A stretch of 64,000 nt of DNA from Mesorhizobium koreense (GCF_031656215.1 NZ_CP134228.1:2127001-2191000), one strand, 5' to 3'. Shown: positions 16,532-25,487, counted from the first letter of the stretch. The notes: generated from the sequence alone by a model not told the origin. Translations and numbers: made by a program.

Positions 16532-17208
16532 GAAGGATCCGTTTTGCGGGCGGCGGCGGCCATGATGCGGGTGAGGTTGGCGGCGACCTTGGCATCCATT
16601 TCGCTGAGGATGAGGCTCGACTGTTTCGGCTCGAGCTTCATCAGGATCGCCGCGGCCAGGTCAGGCGGCATGTCGGTAAGCTGGGGCGCGGCGCCGTCTG
16701 GCTTCATCTTCGAATAGATCTCGACGACACCGTCGGTGGCCTTGGCGACGAAATCGTCGCGGCGCTTCAGCCAGCCCTCGTATTCAGCGCGCTTTTCTTC
16801 GAGAAGCTTGATGCGTTTGTCGATATCGGACTGAAGGTCGACAAGCTGCTGGCGTTGCAGCGCATAACGTCGGTCGCGCGCTGGGTCCTGGATGTTCGTG
16901 CAGAAGCGCTCGATCTCATCGCCGGATGCGCTCGCCGGCAATGTTTCTGCCGGGCCGGCGAAGGAGGGGAATGAAATAAAGCACAAGACCGAAGCGGCGA
17001 GCGCGGCACGTACGATACCCCCAACCTTAACCCCTCCCCACAAGGGGGAGGGGGACTTTGCTCGGACTCCGCATAGCGAAAATTTTGGCGATTTTAATTG
17101 GGAAGGCGATGCTGGTGTCTCCCTTCCCCCCTTTGGCCCACTTGTGGGGAGGGGACAGGGGTGGGGGTATAGGGCCGCCCGAACGGAGAGAAAATCGGCT
17201 GCCATCAC
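16528..17208 (-). CDS. motE: Motility chaperone MotE carrying a palindromic insert
   Basis: The folded part (about residues 65-226) is MotE, the rhizobial periplasmic chaperone that stabilises MotC: a coiled coil (LQRQQLVDLQSDIDKRIKLL, EEKRAEYEGW) followed by MPPDLAAAILMKLEPKQSSL and ILSEMDAKVAANL. The ATG at 17208 overlaps the flgI stop. Residues 14-64 are encoded by a 156-base palindromic element lying in frame. Without it the protein would be 174 residues with an uninterrupted signal peptide (LVRAALAASVLCFISFPSFA). A TTG inside the element could also start a shorter product with an intact signal peptide. Which start is used is unknown. Confidence 0.85.
   Translation of the reverse strand: MMAADFLSVRAALYPHPCPLPTSGPKGGRETPASPSQLKSPKFSLCGVRAKSPSPLWGGVKVGGIVRAALAASVLCFISFPSFAGPAETLPASASGDEIERFCTNIQDPARDRRYALQRQQLVDLQSDIDKRIKLLEEKRAEYEGWLKRRDDFVAKATDGVVEIYSKMKPDGAAPQLTDMPPDLAAAILMKLEPKQSSLILSEMDAKVAANLTRIMAAAARKTDPS
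17015..17170. repeat. 156-bp palindromic element inside motE
   Basis: The element begins ATACCCCC and ends GGGGGTAT. Its arms are imperfect inverted repeats (left arm about 17015-17055 with CCCCTCCCCACAAG; right arm about 17125-17170 with CTTGTGGGGAGGGG), and each arm folds on itself. The middle is AT-richer (AAAATTTTGGCGATTTTAA). Its length is a multiple of three, it has no stop in the motE frame, and removing it rejoins the motE frame. It resembles other non-coding palindromic elements of rhizobia in design. Confidence 0.75.
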
Positions 17209-18425
17209 TGCACCACCAGTTCGGCCTGGAGCGCGCCGGCCGACTTGATGCCTTGCAAAATGGCGATGATGTCGGTCGGCTTGGCGCCGATACGGTTGAG
17301 GCCGGCGACGAGAGTCTGCAAATCAGGACCGTCGAGCACCGCGACGCGACCGCCGGGCTGTGTCGCTTCGATATTGGTGCTCGGCTCGACGGCGGTGACG
17401 CCCTTCGAGAAAGGTTCCGGCTGGACCACACGCGGCTGCTCGGTCACGCGCACCGTCATGGTGCCGTGGCTGATGGCGACGCGCGATATCTTGACGTCCT
17501 GGCCTATCACGATGGTGCCGGTCCGCTCGTCGATCACAACACGCGCCGGCGATTCCGCTTCCACCGGCAGGTTTTCCAGTTCTGCGTAGAAGCGCGCGGT
17601 GCTGATGCGCGGAGGCTTGTCGATCAGGACGGTGCGCGAATCCTGCTCGTGCGCGAGCCGCTTGCCGAACCGCCGCTTCGTATAGGCATTGATGGCGTCG
17701 GCGACCCTGACGGCGGTCGAGAAATCTGGGTTGATGAGTTGCAGCGTCAGCTTCGGCGTCGAATTGAAGTCGGCGGTGACTTCGCGTTCGACGATGGCGC
17801 CGTTGGCGACCCGGCCGGCGGTCGGAACGCCCTGGGTGAGCGTCTCGGCCTGCCCCTGCGCGGCGAAGCCGGAAACCGAGACGGAGCCCTGCGCTACTGC
17901 GTAGATCTGGCCGTCCGCCGCCTTCAGCGGCGTCATGACGAGCGTGCCGCCGTTGAGCGAGGTGGCATCGCCAAGCGATGAGACGTTGACGTCGATGCGT
18001 GCGCCCGACTGCACGAAGGGCGGCAGGTTGGCCGTGACGATGACGGCCGCCACGTTCTTGGCGCGGGCTTGCCCGCCTTCCGTGGCAATGCCGAGATTCT
18101 CCAGCATGGCGCGGATCGATTGCTCGGTGAAAGGTGAATTGCGCAAGCTGTCGCCGGTGCCCTGCAGGCCGATGACGAGGCCGTAGCCGATCAACTGGTT
18201 GTCGCGCGTGCTCTGCAGTTCAGCGATATCCTTGATGCGCGCCACGACCCCGGCGTTGATCGCTGCGGGCAGGTAGCCGGCATTGCCTGCTCCCTCTCCG
18301 TCTCCGTTTGCGGGCGAAGCCGAGGCTGGTACGTAGGGTACGCCGTTGTCGAGGTCCGCCGCGATGGTGGGTGCGGCAGCGAGCACCAGCGCAAGCGACA
18401 CCGGCAGGAGCAGGCTTCGCTTCAT
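17205..18425 (-). CDS. flgI: Flagellar P-ring protein FlgI
   Basis: A 406-residue periplasmic ring protein with signal peptide (LLLPVSLALVLAAAPTIAA). Family motifs include RIKDIAELQSTRDNQLIGYG, LVIGLQGTGDSLRNSPFTEQ, RIDVNVSSLGDATSLNGGTL and the C-terminal VAGLNRIGAKPTDIIAILQG, IKSAGALQAELVVQ. It is slightly longer than many FlgI proteins because of a Pro/Ala/Gly-rich stretch of about 25 residues after the signal peptide. It overlaps flgA upstream and motE downstream (ATGA each). Confidence 0.97.
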   Translation of the reverse strand: MKRSLLLPVSLALVLAAAPTIAADLDNGVPYVPASASPANGDGEGAGNAGYLPAAINAGVVARIKDIAELQSTRDNQLIGYGLVIGLQGTGDSLRNSPFTEQSIRAMLENLGIATEGGQARAKNVAAVIVTANLPPFVQSGARIDVNVSSLGDATSLNGGTLVMTPLKAADGQIYAVAQGSVSVSGFAAQGQAETLTQGVPTAGRVANGAIVEREVTADFNSTPKLTLQLINPDFSTAVRVADAINAYTKRRFGKRLAHEQDSRTVLIDKPPRISTARFYAELENLPVEAESPARVVIDERTGTIVIGQDVKISRVAISHGTMTVRVTEQPRVVQPEPFSKGVTAVEPSTNIEATQPGGRVAVLDGPDLQTLVAGLNRIGAKPTDIIAILQGIKSAGALQAELVVQ

Positions 18426-18895
18426 GATGCGCCGACCCGGATGGTGCCGTCGGCCATGACGATGCCGGAGAAGACGCGGCCGCTGTCCATGTTGCGGACC
18501 TTGATGACGTCGCCGGCGGAGCCCGGCTCCAGCGTCACCGCCGTGGCGGTGATGACGAGGCCGTCACCGGCAAAAAGCACGCGCACCGGCGCCCCCTGCT
18601 CGACCGTATAGGCGTCGCGGACGGCGCTGAGGGGGATGTAGTGGCCTGGAAGAAGCGTCCGCCGCGTCAGCTTTCCGTCGACCTGCTCGATGCGGGTGGC
18701 GACGGTTCTGAGATCGCGGTTGTGGTTCGTGACCGTGACGACCTGAAGGTCGCCGGCCGATACTTCCTGGCCGGGATAGACGACGTGCCGGGTAACCACC
18801 GCAACGTCCTCCGCGCGAACGGGCAGGGCAAGCGCGACGAGCGCCGCCAGGCCGCCGGCCAGGCGCAGGAAAGCGATCTTCCGGCGAGGCGTCAT
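18422..18895 (-). CDS. flgA: P-ring assembly chaperone FlgA
   Basis: A 157-residue periplasmic protein with an N-terminal signal segment (LAGGLAALVALALPVRA). The SAF-type core has VVYPGQEVSAGDLQVV, RRTLLPGHYIPLSAVRD and the C-terminal GSAGDVIKVRNMDSGRVFSG with IVMADGTIRVG. FlgA is the chaperone for FlgI polymerisation around the rod, and it lies directly before flgI with a 4-base overlap. It starts 6 bases after the flgG stop. Confidence 0.94.
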   Translation of the reverse strand: MTPRRKIAFLRLAGGLAALVALALPVRAEDVAVVTRHVVYPGQEVSAGDLQVVTVTNHNRDLRTVATRIEQVDGKLTRRTLLPGHYIPLSAVRDAYTVEQGAPVRVLFAGDGLVITATAVTLEPGSAGDVIKVRNMDSGRVFSGIVMADGTIRVGAS

Positions 18896-18901
18896 GCCGC
18901 G

Positions 18902-19696
18902 TCAGCCCATGTTCTTGGAGACGACCTGCGCCATCTCGTCGGCAGCCTGGATCACCTTCGAGTTCATCTCATAGGCGCGCTGGGCCGAGATCATCTCTGT
19001 GATTTCCTTCACCGGATCGACGTTGGAACTTTCCAGATACCCCTGCTCGATGGTGGCGAAGCCGACATCGCCCGGAACGCCGACGGTTGGCGCGCCGGAA
19101 GCGTCGGTCTCCTGGAAGAGATTGCCGCCGAGCGGCTGCAAGCCCGCCTCGTTGACGAAATTGGCGAGCTGGAGCTGGCCAATGCTCTGCAGCGCCGTCT
19201 GCCCGCTGATCTGGGCGAAGACCTGTCCGGTCTTGTTGACGATGACGTCGATGGCGTCCGCCGGCACGGTGATTGCCGGGATGACCGGGTTGCCGTCCAT
19301 GGTCACCAACTGGCCGTCGGCGTTGGTGTTGAAGGCGCCGTCGCGCGTGTAGAGTGTCTGGCCGTCCGGCATCTGGACCTGGAACCAGCCGCGGCCGGGG
19401 TTGGTCAGCGCCAGGTCGAACTTGTTGCCGGTGCTGGTCAGTTCACCCTGGATGTGGAGGTTGCGGATCGCCGCCAGCTTGACGCCGAGGCCGATCGACG
19501 CCCCTTCCGGCACGATGTTCTGGTTGGCCCGGTTGGGGACGCCCGGCAGCCGTTCGGTCTGGTAGAGCAGGTCGGTGAACTCGGCCCGCGCCCGCTTGTA
19601 GCCGGTCGTGTTGATGTTGGCGATATTGTTGGCGATGACTTCCAGATTGGTCTGCTGGGCGTTCATGCCGGTCGCGGCGATTTCAAGCGCTCTCAC
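18902..19696 (-). CDS. flgG: Distal rod protein FlgG
   Basis: A 264-residue rod subunit. It begins [20 protein letters not shown] with the motif [19 protein letters not shown], carries the FlgG-typical [11 protein letters not shown] stretch, and ends with [20 protein letters not shown] and [15 protein letters not shown]. FlgG forms the distal rod below the hook. It is 10 bases downstream of fliE in the run flgB-flgC-fliE-flgG-flgA-flgI. Confidence 0.97.
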   Translation of the reverse strand: MRALEIAATGMNAQQTNLEVIANNIANINTTGYKRARAEFTDLLYQTERLPGVPNRANQNIVPEGASIGLGVKLAAIRNLHIQGELTSTGNKFDLALTNPGRGWFQVQMPDGQTLYTRDGAFNTNADGQLVTMDGNPVIPAITVPADAIDVIVNKTGQVFAQISGQTALQSIGQLQLANFVNEAGLQPLGGNLFQETDASGAPTVGVPGDVGFATIEQGYLESSNVDPVKEITEMISAQRAYEMNSKVIQAADEMAQVVSKNMG

Positions 19697-19706
19697 TTCA
19701 CTCTCC

Positions 19707-20021
19707 TCAGATCGACATGCGGCTGACGTCGAGATAGGCGGCGACGATCTTGTCGCGGATGGCGATGGCCGCGGAGAGCGTCTCCTGCGCGTTCAGCACC
19801 GCGTCGACGACCTCGCGCGTGTCGGCCTTGCCCTGCAGGGCGTCGATGGATACGGCCTGCGCATGTTGGAGGCTGCCGACGGCGTTGCCGGCGGCGTTCG
19901 CCAGCGCACTCTCGAAGGTTTGAGCGACGCCGCCCGCGGCACCCGCCGCGCCGCTGGCCGCACCGGCCGTCCCGACCGTCCCGCTTCCGATGGATCCGAC
20001 GAGGCTCAAAGGGTTGATCAT
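19707..20021 (-). CDS. fliE: Rod-MS-ring junction protein FliE
   Basis: A 104-residue protein with a Gly/Ala-rich N-terminal half and the conserved C-terminal FliE helices ([50 protein letters not shown]). FliE joins the MS ring to the proximal rod and is among the first exported rod proteins. It starts 2 bases after flgC, in the standard flgB-flgC-fliE order. Confidence 0.94.
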   Translation of the reverse strand: MINPLSLVGSIGSGTVGTAGAASGAAGAAGGVAQTFESALANAAGNAVGSLQHAQAVSIDALQGKADTREVVDAVLNAQETLSAAIAIRDKIVAAYLDVSRMSI

Positions 20022-20023
20022 CG

Positions 20024-20437
20024 TCAGCTCCGCATCAGGTCGATGGTCATGGAGATCAGGTCACGGGCCTGCTTGATGACCTGGAGGTTGGCCTCGTAGC
20101 CGCGATTGGCCTCGCGCATGTCGGCCATCTCGACCAGTACGTTGACGTTCGGCATCTTGACGTAGCCCTTGCCGTCGGCAGCGACGTTGCCGGGTTGGTA
20201 TTCGACCGGGAAGGCTGAAGGGTCGCGTGCTATGTCCGCCACCTCGACTGTCGAGGCGCCGCTCACGCGGTCGAGTTCGGCGGAGAATGTGATGGTCTTG
20301 CGACGGTAGGGATCGCTTCCCGCCGTGCGACCGGTCGATTGCGAATTGGCGAGGTTCTCCGAAACGACGCGCAGCCGCTCCGACTGGGCGGTCATGCCCG
20401 AAGCGGCGACTTTCATGGCGGCTGTCAAAGGATCCAT
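20024..20437 (-). CDS. flgC: Proximal rod protein FlgC
   Basis: A 137-residue rod subunit starting [20 protein letters not shown] and [16 protein letters not shown], with the C-terminal [20 protein letters not shown] and [11 protein letters not shown] motif typical of FlgC. Its length is the family norm. It lies 14 bases downstream of flgB. Confidence 0.96.
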   Translation of the reverse strand: MDPLTAAMKVAASGMTAQSERLRVVSENLANSQSTGRTAGSDPYRRKTITFSAELDRVSGASTVEVADIARDPSAFPVEYQPGNVAADGKGYVKMPNVNVLVEMADMREANRGYEANLQVIKQARDLISMTIDLMRS

Positions 20438-20451
20438 GGCTCAGACTTTCG

Positions 20452-20838
20452 TCATGTCCCCTTCGTCGTCATCGTCATCATCTGGTGGAAGGCCCTGACG
20501 ATGGCGGTGTTGAGTTCGAAGGAGCGGCGCACATCGGCGGCCTTCAGCAATTCGTCCTCGAGTTGCACGCTGTTGCCGGAGGGAACGAGTTCCGTGCGGT
20601 CGTCGTCCTGGCGCAGCGCCACCATTTCGGCGGAAGGCTTGTTCGTGCCGAAATGCCCCGGCTGCGTGGCCTTCATCGTCACCTGCGTGTCGTCGAGCAC
20701 GGCGGAGAAAGGCTTCACGTCAACGCCGTGATAACCGGGTGTGTTCACATTCGCGACATTGCCGGCAATCACCGACTGGCGCACGGCAAGCCAGCGGGCC
20801 TGCTGCGCGGCAAGATCGAAAAGATTGACAGGCTGCAT
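20452..20838 (-). CDS. flgB: Proximal rod protein FlgB
   Basis: A 128-residue rod protein with NVANVNTPGYHGVDVKPF near the N-terminus and a C-terminal helix containing LEDELLKAADVRRSFELNTA. FlgB, FlgC and FlgF build the proximal rod. It opens the rod gene block flgB-flgC-fliE-flgG after a 64-base gap behind the unknown membrane protein gene. Confidence 0.95.
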   Translation of the reverse strand: MQPVNLFDLAAQQARWLAVRQSVIAGNVANVNTPGYHGVDVKPFSAVLDDTQVTMKATQPGHFGTNKPSAEMVALRQDDDRTELVPSGNSVQLEDELLKAADVRRSFELNTAIVRAFHQMMTMTTKGT

Positions 20839-20902
20839 TCCAGGAATCCCACTTCGGACGAACCAGAATTATCCGGCCAGTCTTGCGTGGGCCTTGCGCG
20901 GG

Positions 20903-21547
20903 CTATTTCCTGAGCGGCACCACGTCCTTGGCTGTCGTCACCAGCACCCAGTTTCCGGCGCGCTTCTCGATGGCGGCCACGCGACTGTCATTAGGGAGAG
21001 GCGAGCCGACCTGAACCATCCAGATGCCGTCGGCGTCCTCGATCATGGCGCGGCCGTTGGCGACCTCGATCAAATTGAATTCCGGCTCTTTGGGCGTGTC
21101 GCCCGGAAAGGGCTGGTCTTTCTCGTCCGTGGCCGGCTGCTTCGTACCCGGTTCAGGCACTGTCCCGGTCGGGAAGATGTCGAGCGCGGCCTGGCTGGTC
21201 TCGGGCAGCTTCATCGTATCCGCGATTCCGATCGGACGTGAATTGGAAGAAGCGGAATGGGCGGCCTGTGGGTTGCCGCTGAAATGATAGCCTTCGAGTT
21301 TGAATTTCTCCGGATTCATGAAGATGTACCAGGGAAAGAGCGCGCAGATGAGGCCAAGCGCGATACCGAGGCCGCCGATGACCGTGTCCGAGGATATCTT
21401 CGGCGCTTTCGGCACGAGCTTCGGCGGCTCAGGGACCTTGTTGCGCAGCCGCTCTTTCCAGTCGGACTTCGGCGGTGGAGGCGGGTCGTATCGCGGGCCC
21501 GGCAATTCGCCTTCCGGCGTTCTCAGATCTGCGAATTTCTTAGCCAT
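20903..21547 (-). CDS. Unknown single-pass membrane protein of the flagellar cluster
   Basis: A 214-residue protein. The N-terminal 50 residues are cytoplasmic and Pro/Lys-rich, followed by one transmembrane helix (about 56-77, VIGGLGIALGLICALFPWYI) and a periplasmic part with a Pro/Thr linker. The conserved C-terminal segment is NLIEVANGRAMIEDADGIWM, VQVGSPLPNDSRVAAIEKRA, ending WVLVTTAKDVVPLRK. A gene of this kind lies between fliI and flgB in other rhizobial flagellar clusters. Its function is not known to me. It overlaps the fliI stop by 8 bases, so it is co-translated with the export ATPase. Confidence 0.85.
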   Translation of the reverse strand: MAKKFADLRTPEGELPGPRYDPPPPPKSDWKERLRNKVPEPPKLVPKAPKISSDTVIGGLGIALGLICALFPWYIFMNPEKFKLEGYHFSGNPQAAHSASSNSRPIGIADTMKLPETSQAALDIFPTGTVPEPGTKQPATDEKDQPFPGDTPKEPEFNLIEVANGRAMIEDADGIWMVQVGSPLPNDSRVAAIEKRAGNWVLVTTAKDVVPLRK

Positions 21548-22928
21548 CCGCCTTTTCCCTGCCCTTCAGATGGCGCGCGAGATCGCCGAACGGATCGCGC
21601 GAAGGCCGGTCCTTTGGCGACTGGCCGAGCGCTTCGTAAAGCTGCGGCACCTGGCGCACCGCGATGTCGAGCTCAGCGTCGGCGCCGGGCTGATAGGCGC
21701 CGAGCAGGCGGATGTCGCGCGTATCCTCGAAGCGCGAGATCATGGCGCGAAGCCGCATGACGAGACCCTTCTGGTCGTCCGCCCACGCTTTGCCTGCAAG
21801 GCGCGAGATCGAGGCGAGCGGGTTCACCGGCGGATAACGCCCCTGTTCGGCGATGGCGCGGTCGAGCACTACATGGCCGTCAAGGATGCCGCGGACGCTG
21901 TCGGCGATGGGGTCGTTGTGGTCGTCGCCGTCCACCAGCACGGAAAGGATGGCGGTGATGGAACCGGCGCCCTCGACACCAGGGCCGGCGCGTTCAAGGA
22001 GTTTCGGCAGATCGGTGAAGACGGAAGCGGGGTAGCCGCGCGCCACCGGCGGCTCGCCGGTGCCGGTAGCGACCTCGCGCAGCGCGTGGGCGAAGCGGGT
22101 GATGGAATCGAGGATGAGCAGCACCCTGTCGCCCGAAGCGCGGAAAGTTTCTGCGATCCGCATCGCCGTTCCCGGCGCATGCTTGCGCATCATGGCGCTT
22201 TCGTCGCTGGTGGCCACCACCGCAACGGTCTTGACCATGGCGCGCGGGCCGATCGTATCCTCGAGGAATTCGCGCACCTCGCGGCCACGCTCGCCGACCA
22301 GCGCGACGACGACCGTATCGAAGGCATCGGCTGCCGCGAGCATCGCAAGCAGGGTCGATTTGCCGACACCTGAACCGGCGAAGATGCCGAGCCGCTGGCC
22401 GTAGCAGAGCGGCGTGAAGATATCGATCACCCGGACGCCGGTGACGAAGGGGGTGCCGACGCGCTGGCGGCCGAGCGCGGGTGGCGTTTTCAGGGCGTCC
22501 GGGTCGTGCCGTTCGCCGGCAATCAGTGGTCCTTTCTTGTCGATTGCGCGGCCTAGCGCATCGACGGCGCGGCCACGCCACGAACGCGACGGTGCGATAT
22601 CGAACGGTCCGCGATCGAAAACGGTATCGCCTACGCCGGCGTCCGCCGCCACCTCGAACGGCGCCACGACGATGTCGCTGGCATCGATCTGGACGATTTC
22701 GCCCATCCGCCTTCCGGCGCGCGAGCGCAGTTCGACGACATCGCCGAGACGCGCCGCGCCGGAAAGGCCGTGCACGCGGAAATGGGTCGGCGAGACCTCG
22801 GTGACGCGGCCGCCATGAGCGACGAGCGGACGGCCGGTGACGAATTCGTTGAACGTGCGCTCCAGCGCCGCGAGCGCATTGGGCGGCTCCGGCTGCGCGA
22901 CCGTGAGGGAGGTCCCACCGCTTTCCAT
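21540..22928 (-). CDS. fliI: Flagellar export ATPase FliI
   Basis: A 462-residue ATPase of the F1-beta-like type. Walker A is AGSGVGKST at 184-192, followed by VVVALVGERGREVREFLED, Walker B VLLILDSITRFAHALRE and SVLVDGDDHNDPIADSVRGI. It drives export of rod, hook and filament proteins, with FliH as its expected partner (a candidate is at 10653). It starts 15 bases after flgF and overlaps the next gene by 8 bases. Confidence 0.97.
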   Translation of the reverse strand: MESGGTSLTVAQPEPPNALAALERTFNEFVTGRPLVAHGGRVTEVSPTHFRVHGLSGAARLGDVVELRSRAGRRMGEIVQIDASDIVVAPFEVAADAGVGDTVFDRGPFDIAPSRSWRGRAVDALGRAIDKKGPLIAGERHDPDALKTPPALGRQRVGTPFVTGVRVIDIFTPLCYGQRLGIFAGSGVGKSTLLAMLAAADAFDTVVVALVGERGREVREFLEDTIGPRAMVKTVAVVATSDESAMMRKHAPGTAMRIAETFRASGDRVLLILDSITRFAHALREVATGTGEPPVARGYPASVFTDLPKLLERAGPGVEGAGSITAILSVLVDGDDHNDPIADSVRGILDGHVVLDRAIAEQGRYPPVNPLASISRLAGKAWADDQKGLVMRLRAMISRFEDTRDIRLLGAYQPGADAELDIAVRQVPQLYEALGQSPKDRPSRDPFGDLARHLKGREKADG

Positions 22929-22943
22929 GTCAGGCTGGCGCTA

Positions 22944-23672
22944 TCATGTCGAGCCGAGTGTCTTGATGGCGTCGTCCAGCGTCGCCTCGGATTTGCTTAC
23001 CAGCGAGGCGGTGTCCTCGAAGGTGCGCTGCACCATGATAAGCCTCGCCATCTCGCGCATAGGATCGACGTTGGACTGCTCCAGAAAGCCCTGCTCGACT
23101 CCGACCGTCGCATCATCGACCACCGGCGTAGGCCGGCTGGTGGGGATCACGCCGGAATTGCCGAAGCGCTGGAAGTTCGGGCCCGAATCGAAGGTGAAGA
23201 GGCCGAGCGCGGCGGCGAGCTTGCCGTTCTGCCTCAACGTGCCGTCCTTGCCGGCGACCGGCGGGCCGTCGTTGGGGTTGAGCTGGATCGGGGCTCCGCC
23301 GGCATCGAGCACGGCGTAGCCTTCATGCGTGACCAGTTCTCCGGCGGGACTCATCGTGAAACGGCCATCGCGGGTCATGACGGTGCCGGCGGGCGTTGCG
23401 ATGCCGAACCAGGCATCGCCCTGGACCGCGAAATCGTACGGGTCCCCGGTCCGGGTCAGCCCGCCGGCCTTGCCGGAGAGGAAGTTCGTGCCGGAAGAAG
23501 CAAAATCGACCGATTTGTCGCCCGCCCCGGTCACCACGTCCTCGAACTTTATGCCGGTCGCGCGGAAGCCCACCGTATTGGCGTTGGCGACATTGTCGGC
23601 GATGGTTTCGAGCCGCTTCTGCAACGCCATCTGTGCCGAGAGCGAAACGTAGAGTCCGGTCGGGATGCTCAT
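22944..23672 (-). CDS. flgF: Proximal rod protein FlgF
   Basis: A 242-residue rod protein. The N-terminus has LYVSLSAQMALQKRLETIAD and NVANANTVGFRATGIKFEDV; the C-terminus has GFLEQSNVDPMREMARLIMV and QRTFED. This arrangement and length separate it from FlgG (18902). It lies directly after the DUF1217 gene (3-base gap) and before fliI, as in S. meliloti. Confidence 0.94.
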   Translation of the reverse strand: MSIPTGLYVSLSAQMALQKRLETIADNVANANTVGFRATGIKFEDVVTGAGDKSVDFASSGTNFLSGKAGGLTRTGDPYDFAVQGDAWFGIATPAGTVMTRDGRFTMSPAGELVTHEGYAVLDAGGAPIQLNPNDGPPVAGKDGTLRQNGKLAAALGLFTFDSGPNFQRFGNSGVIPTSRPTPVVDDATVGVEQGFLEQSNVDPMREMARLIMVQRTFEDTASLVSKSEATLDDAIKTLGST

Positions 23673-23675
23673 CGG

Positions 23676-24800
23676 TCAGATCTTCAATTGCTGGATGCTG
23701 AGCAGGAGATTGGTGGAGATGCCCTGCGTCGTCGGCTGACTGAACAATATGGCTGTCGGTGAGGATTGCTGGGCGGCCGAAGGGTTGTCGATGTCGTAGA
23801 GGCTGGTGAAGCGCTTCAGGAAGTCGCCAAGCTTGGTAGGGTCCTGGAAATCCTCGACGTTGAGCTTGTCCTCGATCATCGAAGCCTGTTTGTCGATGTC
23901 GAGCATGGCAGTCGAGTCGGGTAGACGCAGCGCGGTGCGCACCACCTTGGCCAGCGCCTTGTCGGCAAGGATGTCGTAGGCGGAGGTGATGCTGGAGGCC
24001 TTGCGCTGGAAATAGAGCGCGAGTTGGACGCCCGGATTCTGCGCGCCGGCCTCGTCCTCCATGGTCTGGCGCATGTAGCCGTCGACGGCGCCTTCTTCCG
24101 GAACCGAATAGGTGGTGGCTTCCTCGCCATGTGCGGCGAAATCGAAGGTGGCGGCGAAGGCGGCGTAGTTCTTGTCCGTCTGCTGGTTGGCGAAGCTGTT
24201 CGGATCGGAGACGCCGCCCTCAAGGATCTTGCGCATGAAGGTCTTGTCGCCGAGCTTGGCGTCGAGGCCGAAAGCCTTCATGGCGTAGGTATAGACGGTG
24301 TCGTTGTTGAGGAAATCGTCGATCGATTTTACATCGACGACCTGCTTCAGGTAATCCTGGGTCTGCTGTTGAAGCACAGGGTTGTCCGGCGTCACACCGT
24401 TCTGGACCGCGGTGAGGGTATAGCGGTCGGTGACGCCCTTCTGGGCTGCGACATAGGTGGTGGCGCCGTCCTTGTCGGCGGCGAAATTGAACGCTTCGGC
24501 GAACGCCTTGTAGCGCGGATCGGTCAGTTTGTTGGCGAAGCTGTCGGGGTCCGACACGCCTTCGGTAAGGACCTTGGTCATGAAGGCTTTGGCGTAAGCC
24601 ATGTCCTCCAGCCCGAAGGCCTTCATGGCGTAGTTGAAAAGCCTAGTGTTGTTGACGAAGTCGTCGACCGTTTTCACGTTACCGATATTGGCCAGATAGT
24701 ACTCGGTCTCGCGCTTCACCTGCGGCTCGTTCTCGACCTGCGTCGTCGTCCGCGCCATGTCGCGGGTCATCGACTGGTAGGTGGCGTAGGTGCTGGTCAC
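23676..24800 (-). CDS. DUF1217 flagellar protein with internal repeats
   Basis: A protein of about 374 residues in the DUF1217 family, found in the flagellar clusters of Rhizobiales; its exact role is unknown to me. I start it at the GTG at 24800 (TSTYATYQSMTRDMARTTTQ), because the upstream open frame lacks family similarity; a GGGAA-type ribosome site precedes it. Two clear repeats are seen at about 41-116 and 156-231, sharing DDF.NN, AMKAFGL, GVSDP.SFAN and ATTY; a weaker third copy follows near 285. It is the first gene of the long minus-strand run to fliP, with the promoter in the 195-base gap upstream. Confidence 0.85.
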   Translation of the reverse strand: MTSTYATYQSMTRDMARTTTQVENEPQVKRETEYYLANIGNVKTVDDFVNNTRLFNYAMKAFGLEDMAYAKAFMTKVLTEGVSDPDSFANKLTDPRYKAFAEAFNFAADKDGATTYVAAQKGVTDRYTLTAVQNGVTPDNPVLQQQTQDYLKQVVDVKSIDDFLNNDTVYTYAMKAFGLDAKLGDKTFMRKILEGGVSDPNSFANQQTDKNYAAFAATFDFAAHGEEATTYSVPEEGAVDGYMRQTMEDEAGAQNPGVQLALYFQRKASSITSAYDILADKALAKVVRTALRLPDSTAMLDIDKQASMIEDKLNVEDFQDPTKLGDFLKRFTSLYDIDNPSAAQQSSPTAILFSQPTTQGISTNLLLSIQQLKI

Positions 24801-24995
24801 GCGGCTGTTCCCGACTGCTTTTCGGCAGTGTGGAACCCTAGAGCACCTTGCTTGCGCGAAACTGTTCGTGTGCGGTCGCTCGGCGTTAGATGTATTGTAG
24901 GTGCCTACCCGCACACGCTGTAGCGTCGCCGGGTTCACCTAGGGAAGGAGAGAGAAGCCGATGAAGCGCCACCCTTCCAGGGAACGTATGGCGGC

Positions 24996-25376
24996 GTGAC
25001 GATCATCGCTTCGCTAAAGCTTTGGGCGCGCGCCATCAAGCGTGACGTCGTGGCTCTCTGGCTTGCTGCCCGCGATCCGCGGGTGCCCTGGTATGCAAAA
25101 GTTGCCGCCGGGGCTGTCGCGGCCTATGCCCTCAGCCCGATCGATCTGATCCCCGACTTCATTCCGGTATTCGGCTATCTGGACGATCTGATTATCGTGC
25201 CGCTTGGCATCCTGCTTGCCGTGAGGCTGGTGCCGGTCGAACTGATGGCCGAATTTCGCGCTGAGGCGGCCCGCCGTTCGGTTCCTTCCAGCCGAGCCGG
25301 TCTCGCTTTCATCGCGGCGATCTGGATTATCGTACTGGCGGCGCTGGTGTGGTTCTTCTGGCCGGCGCGAGCCTGA
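24996..25376 (+). CDS. YkvA/DUF1232 membrane protein
   Basis: A 126-residue membrane protein with the DUF1232 motif AYALSPIDLIPDFIPVFGYL then DDLIIVPLG. A C-terminal helix (LAFIAAIWIIVLAALVWFFW) adds a further membrane segment. The frame opens with GTG at 24996, preceded by AGGGAACG; no ATG fits. Function of the family is not settled. It is transcribed away from the DUF1217 gene, 111 bases ahead of motA, so it may share the motA promoter region although no flagellar role is known. Confidence 0.75.
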   Translation: MTIIASLKLWARAIKRDVVALWLAARDPRVPWYAKVAAGAVAAYALSPIDLIPDFIPVFGYLDDLIIVPLGILLAVRLVPVELMAEFRAEAARRSVPSSRAGLAFIAAIWIIVLAALVWFFWPARA

Positions 25377-25487
25377 GATTTCAAAGGCGTTGCCAGCGCC
25401 CGTCAATAAGGCGCTCTTCTTTCAAGCCTCACACAAGGCACGGTCTGTATCCCGGGACACGGAAGACGCATATTAGGAAGTCGGACT

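Noticed and set aside
17015-17170. The motE palindrome as a CRISPR repeat or insertion sequence
   Set aside because: Only one copy is present here, there is no spacer pattern, and it is too short to encode a transposase.
16995-17180. VRAAL coding on both sides of the motE palindrome taken as a target-site duplication
   Set aside because: The two DNA copies (GTTCGGGCGGCCCTA and GTACGTGCCGCGCTC) differ at many third positions, so they are not a recent duplication.
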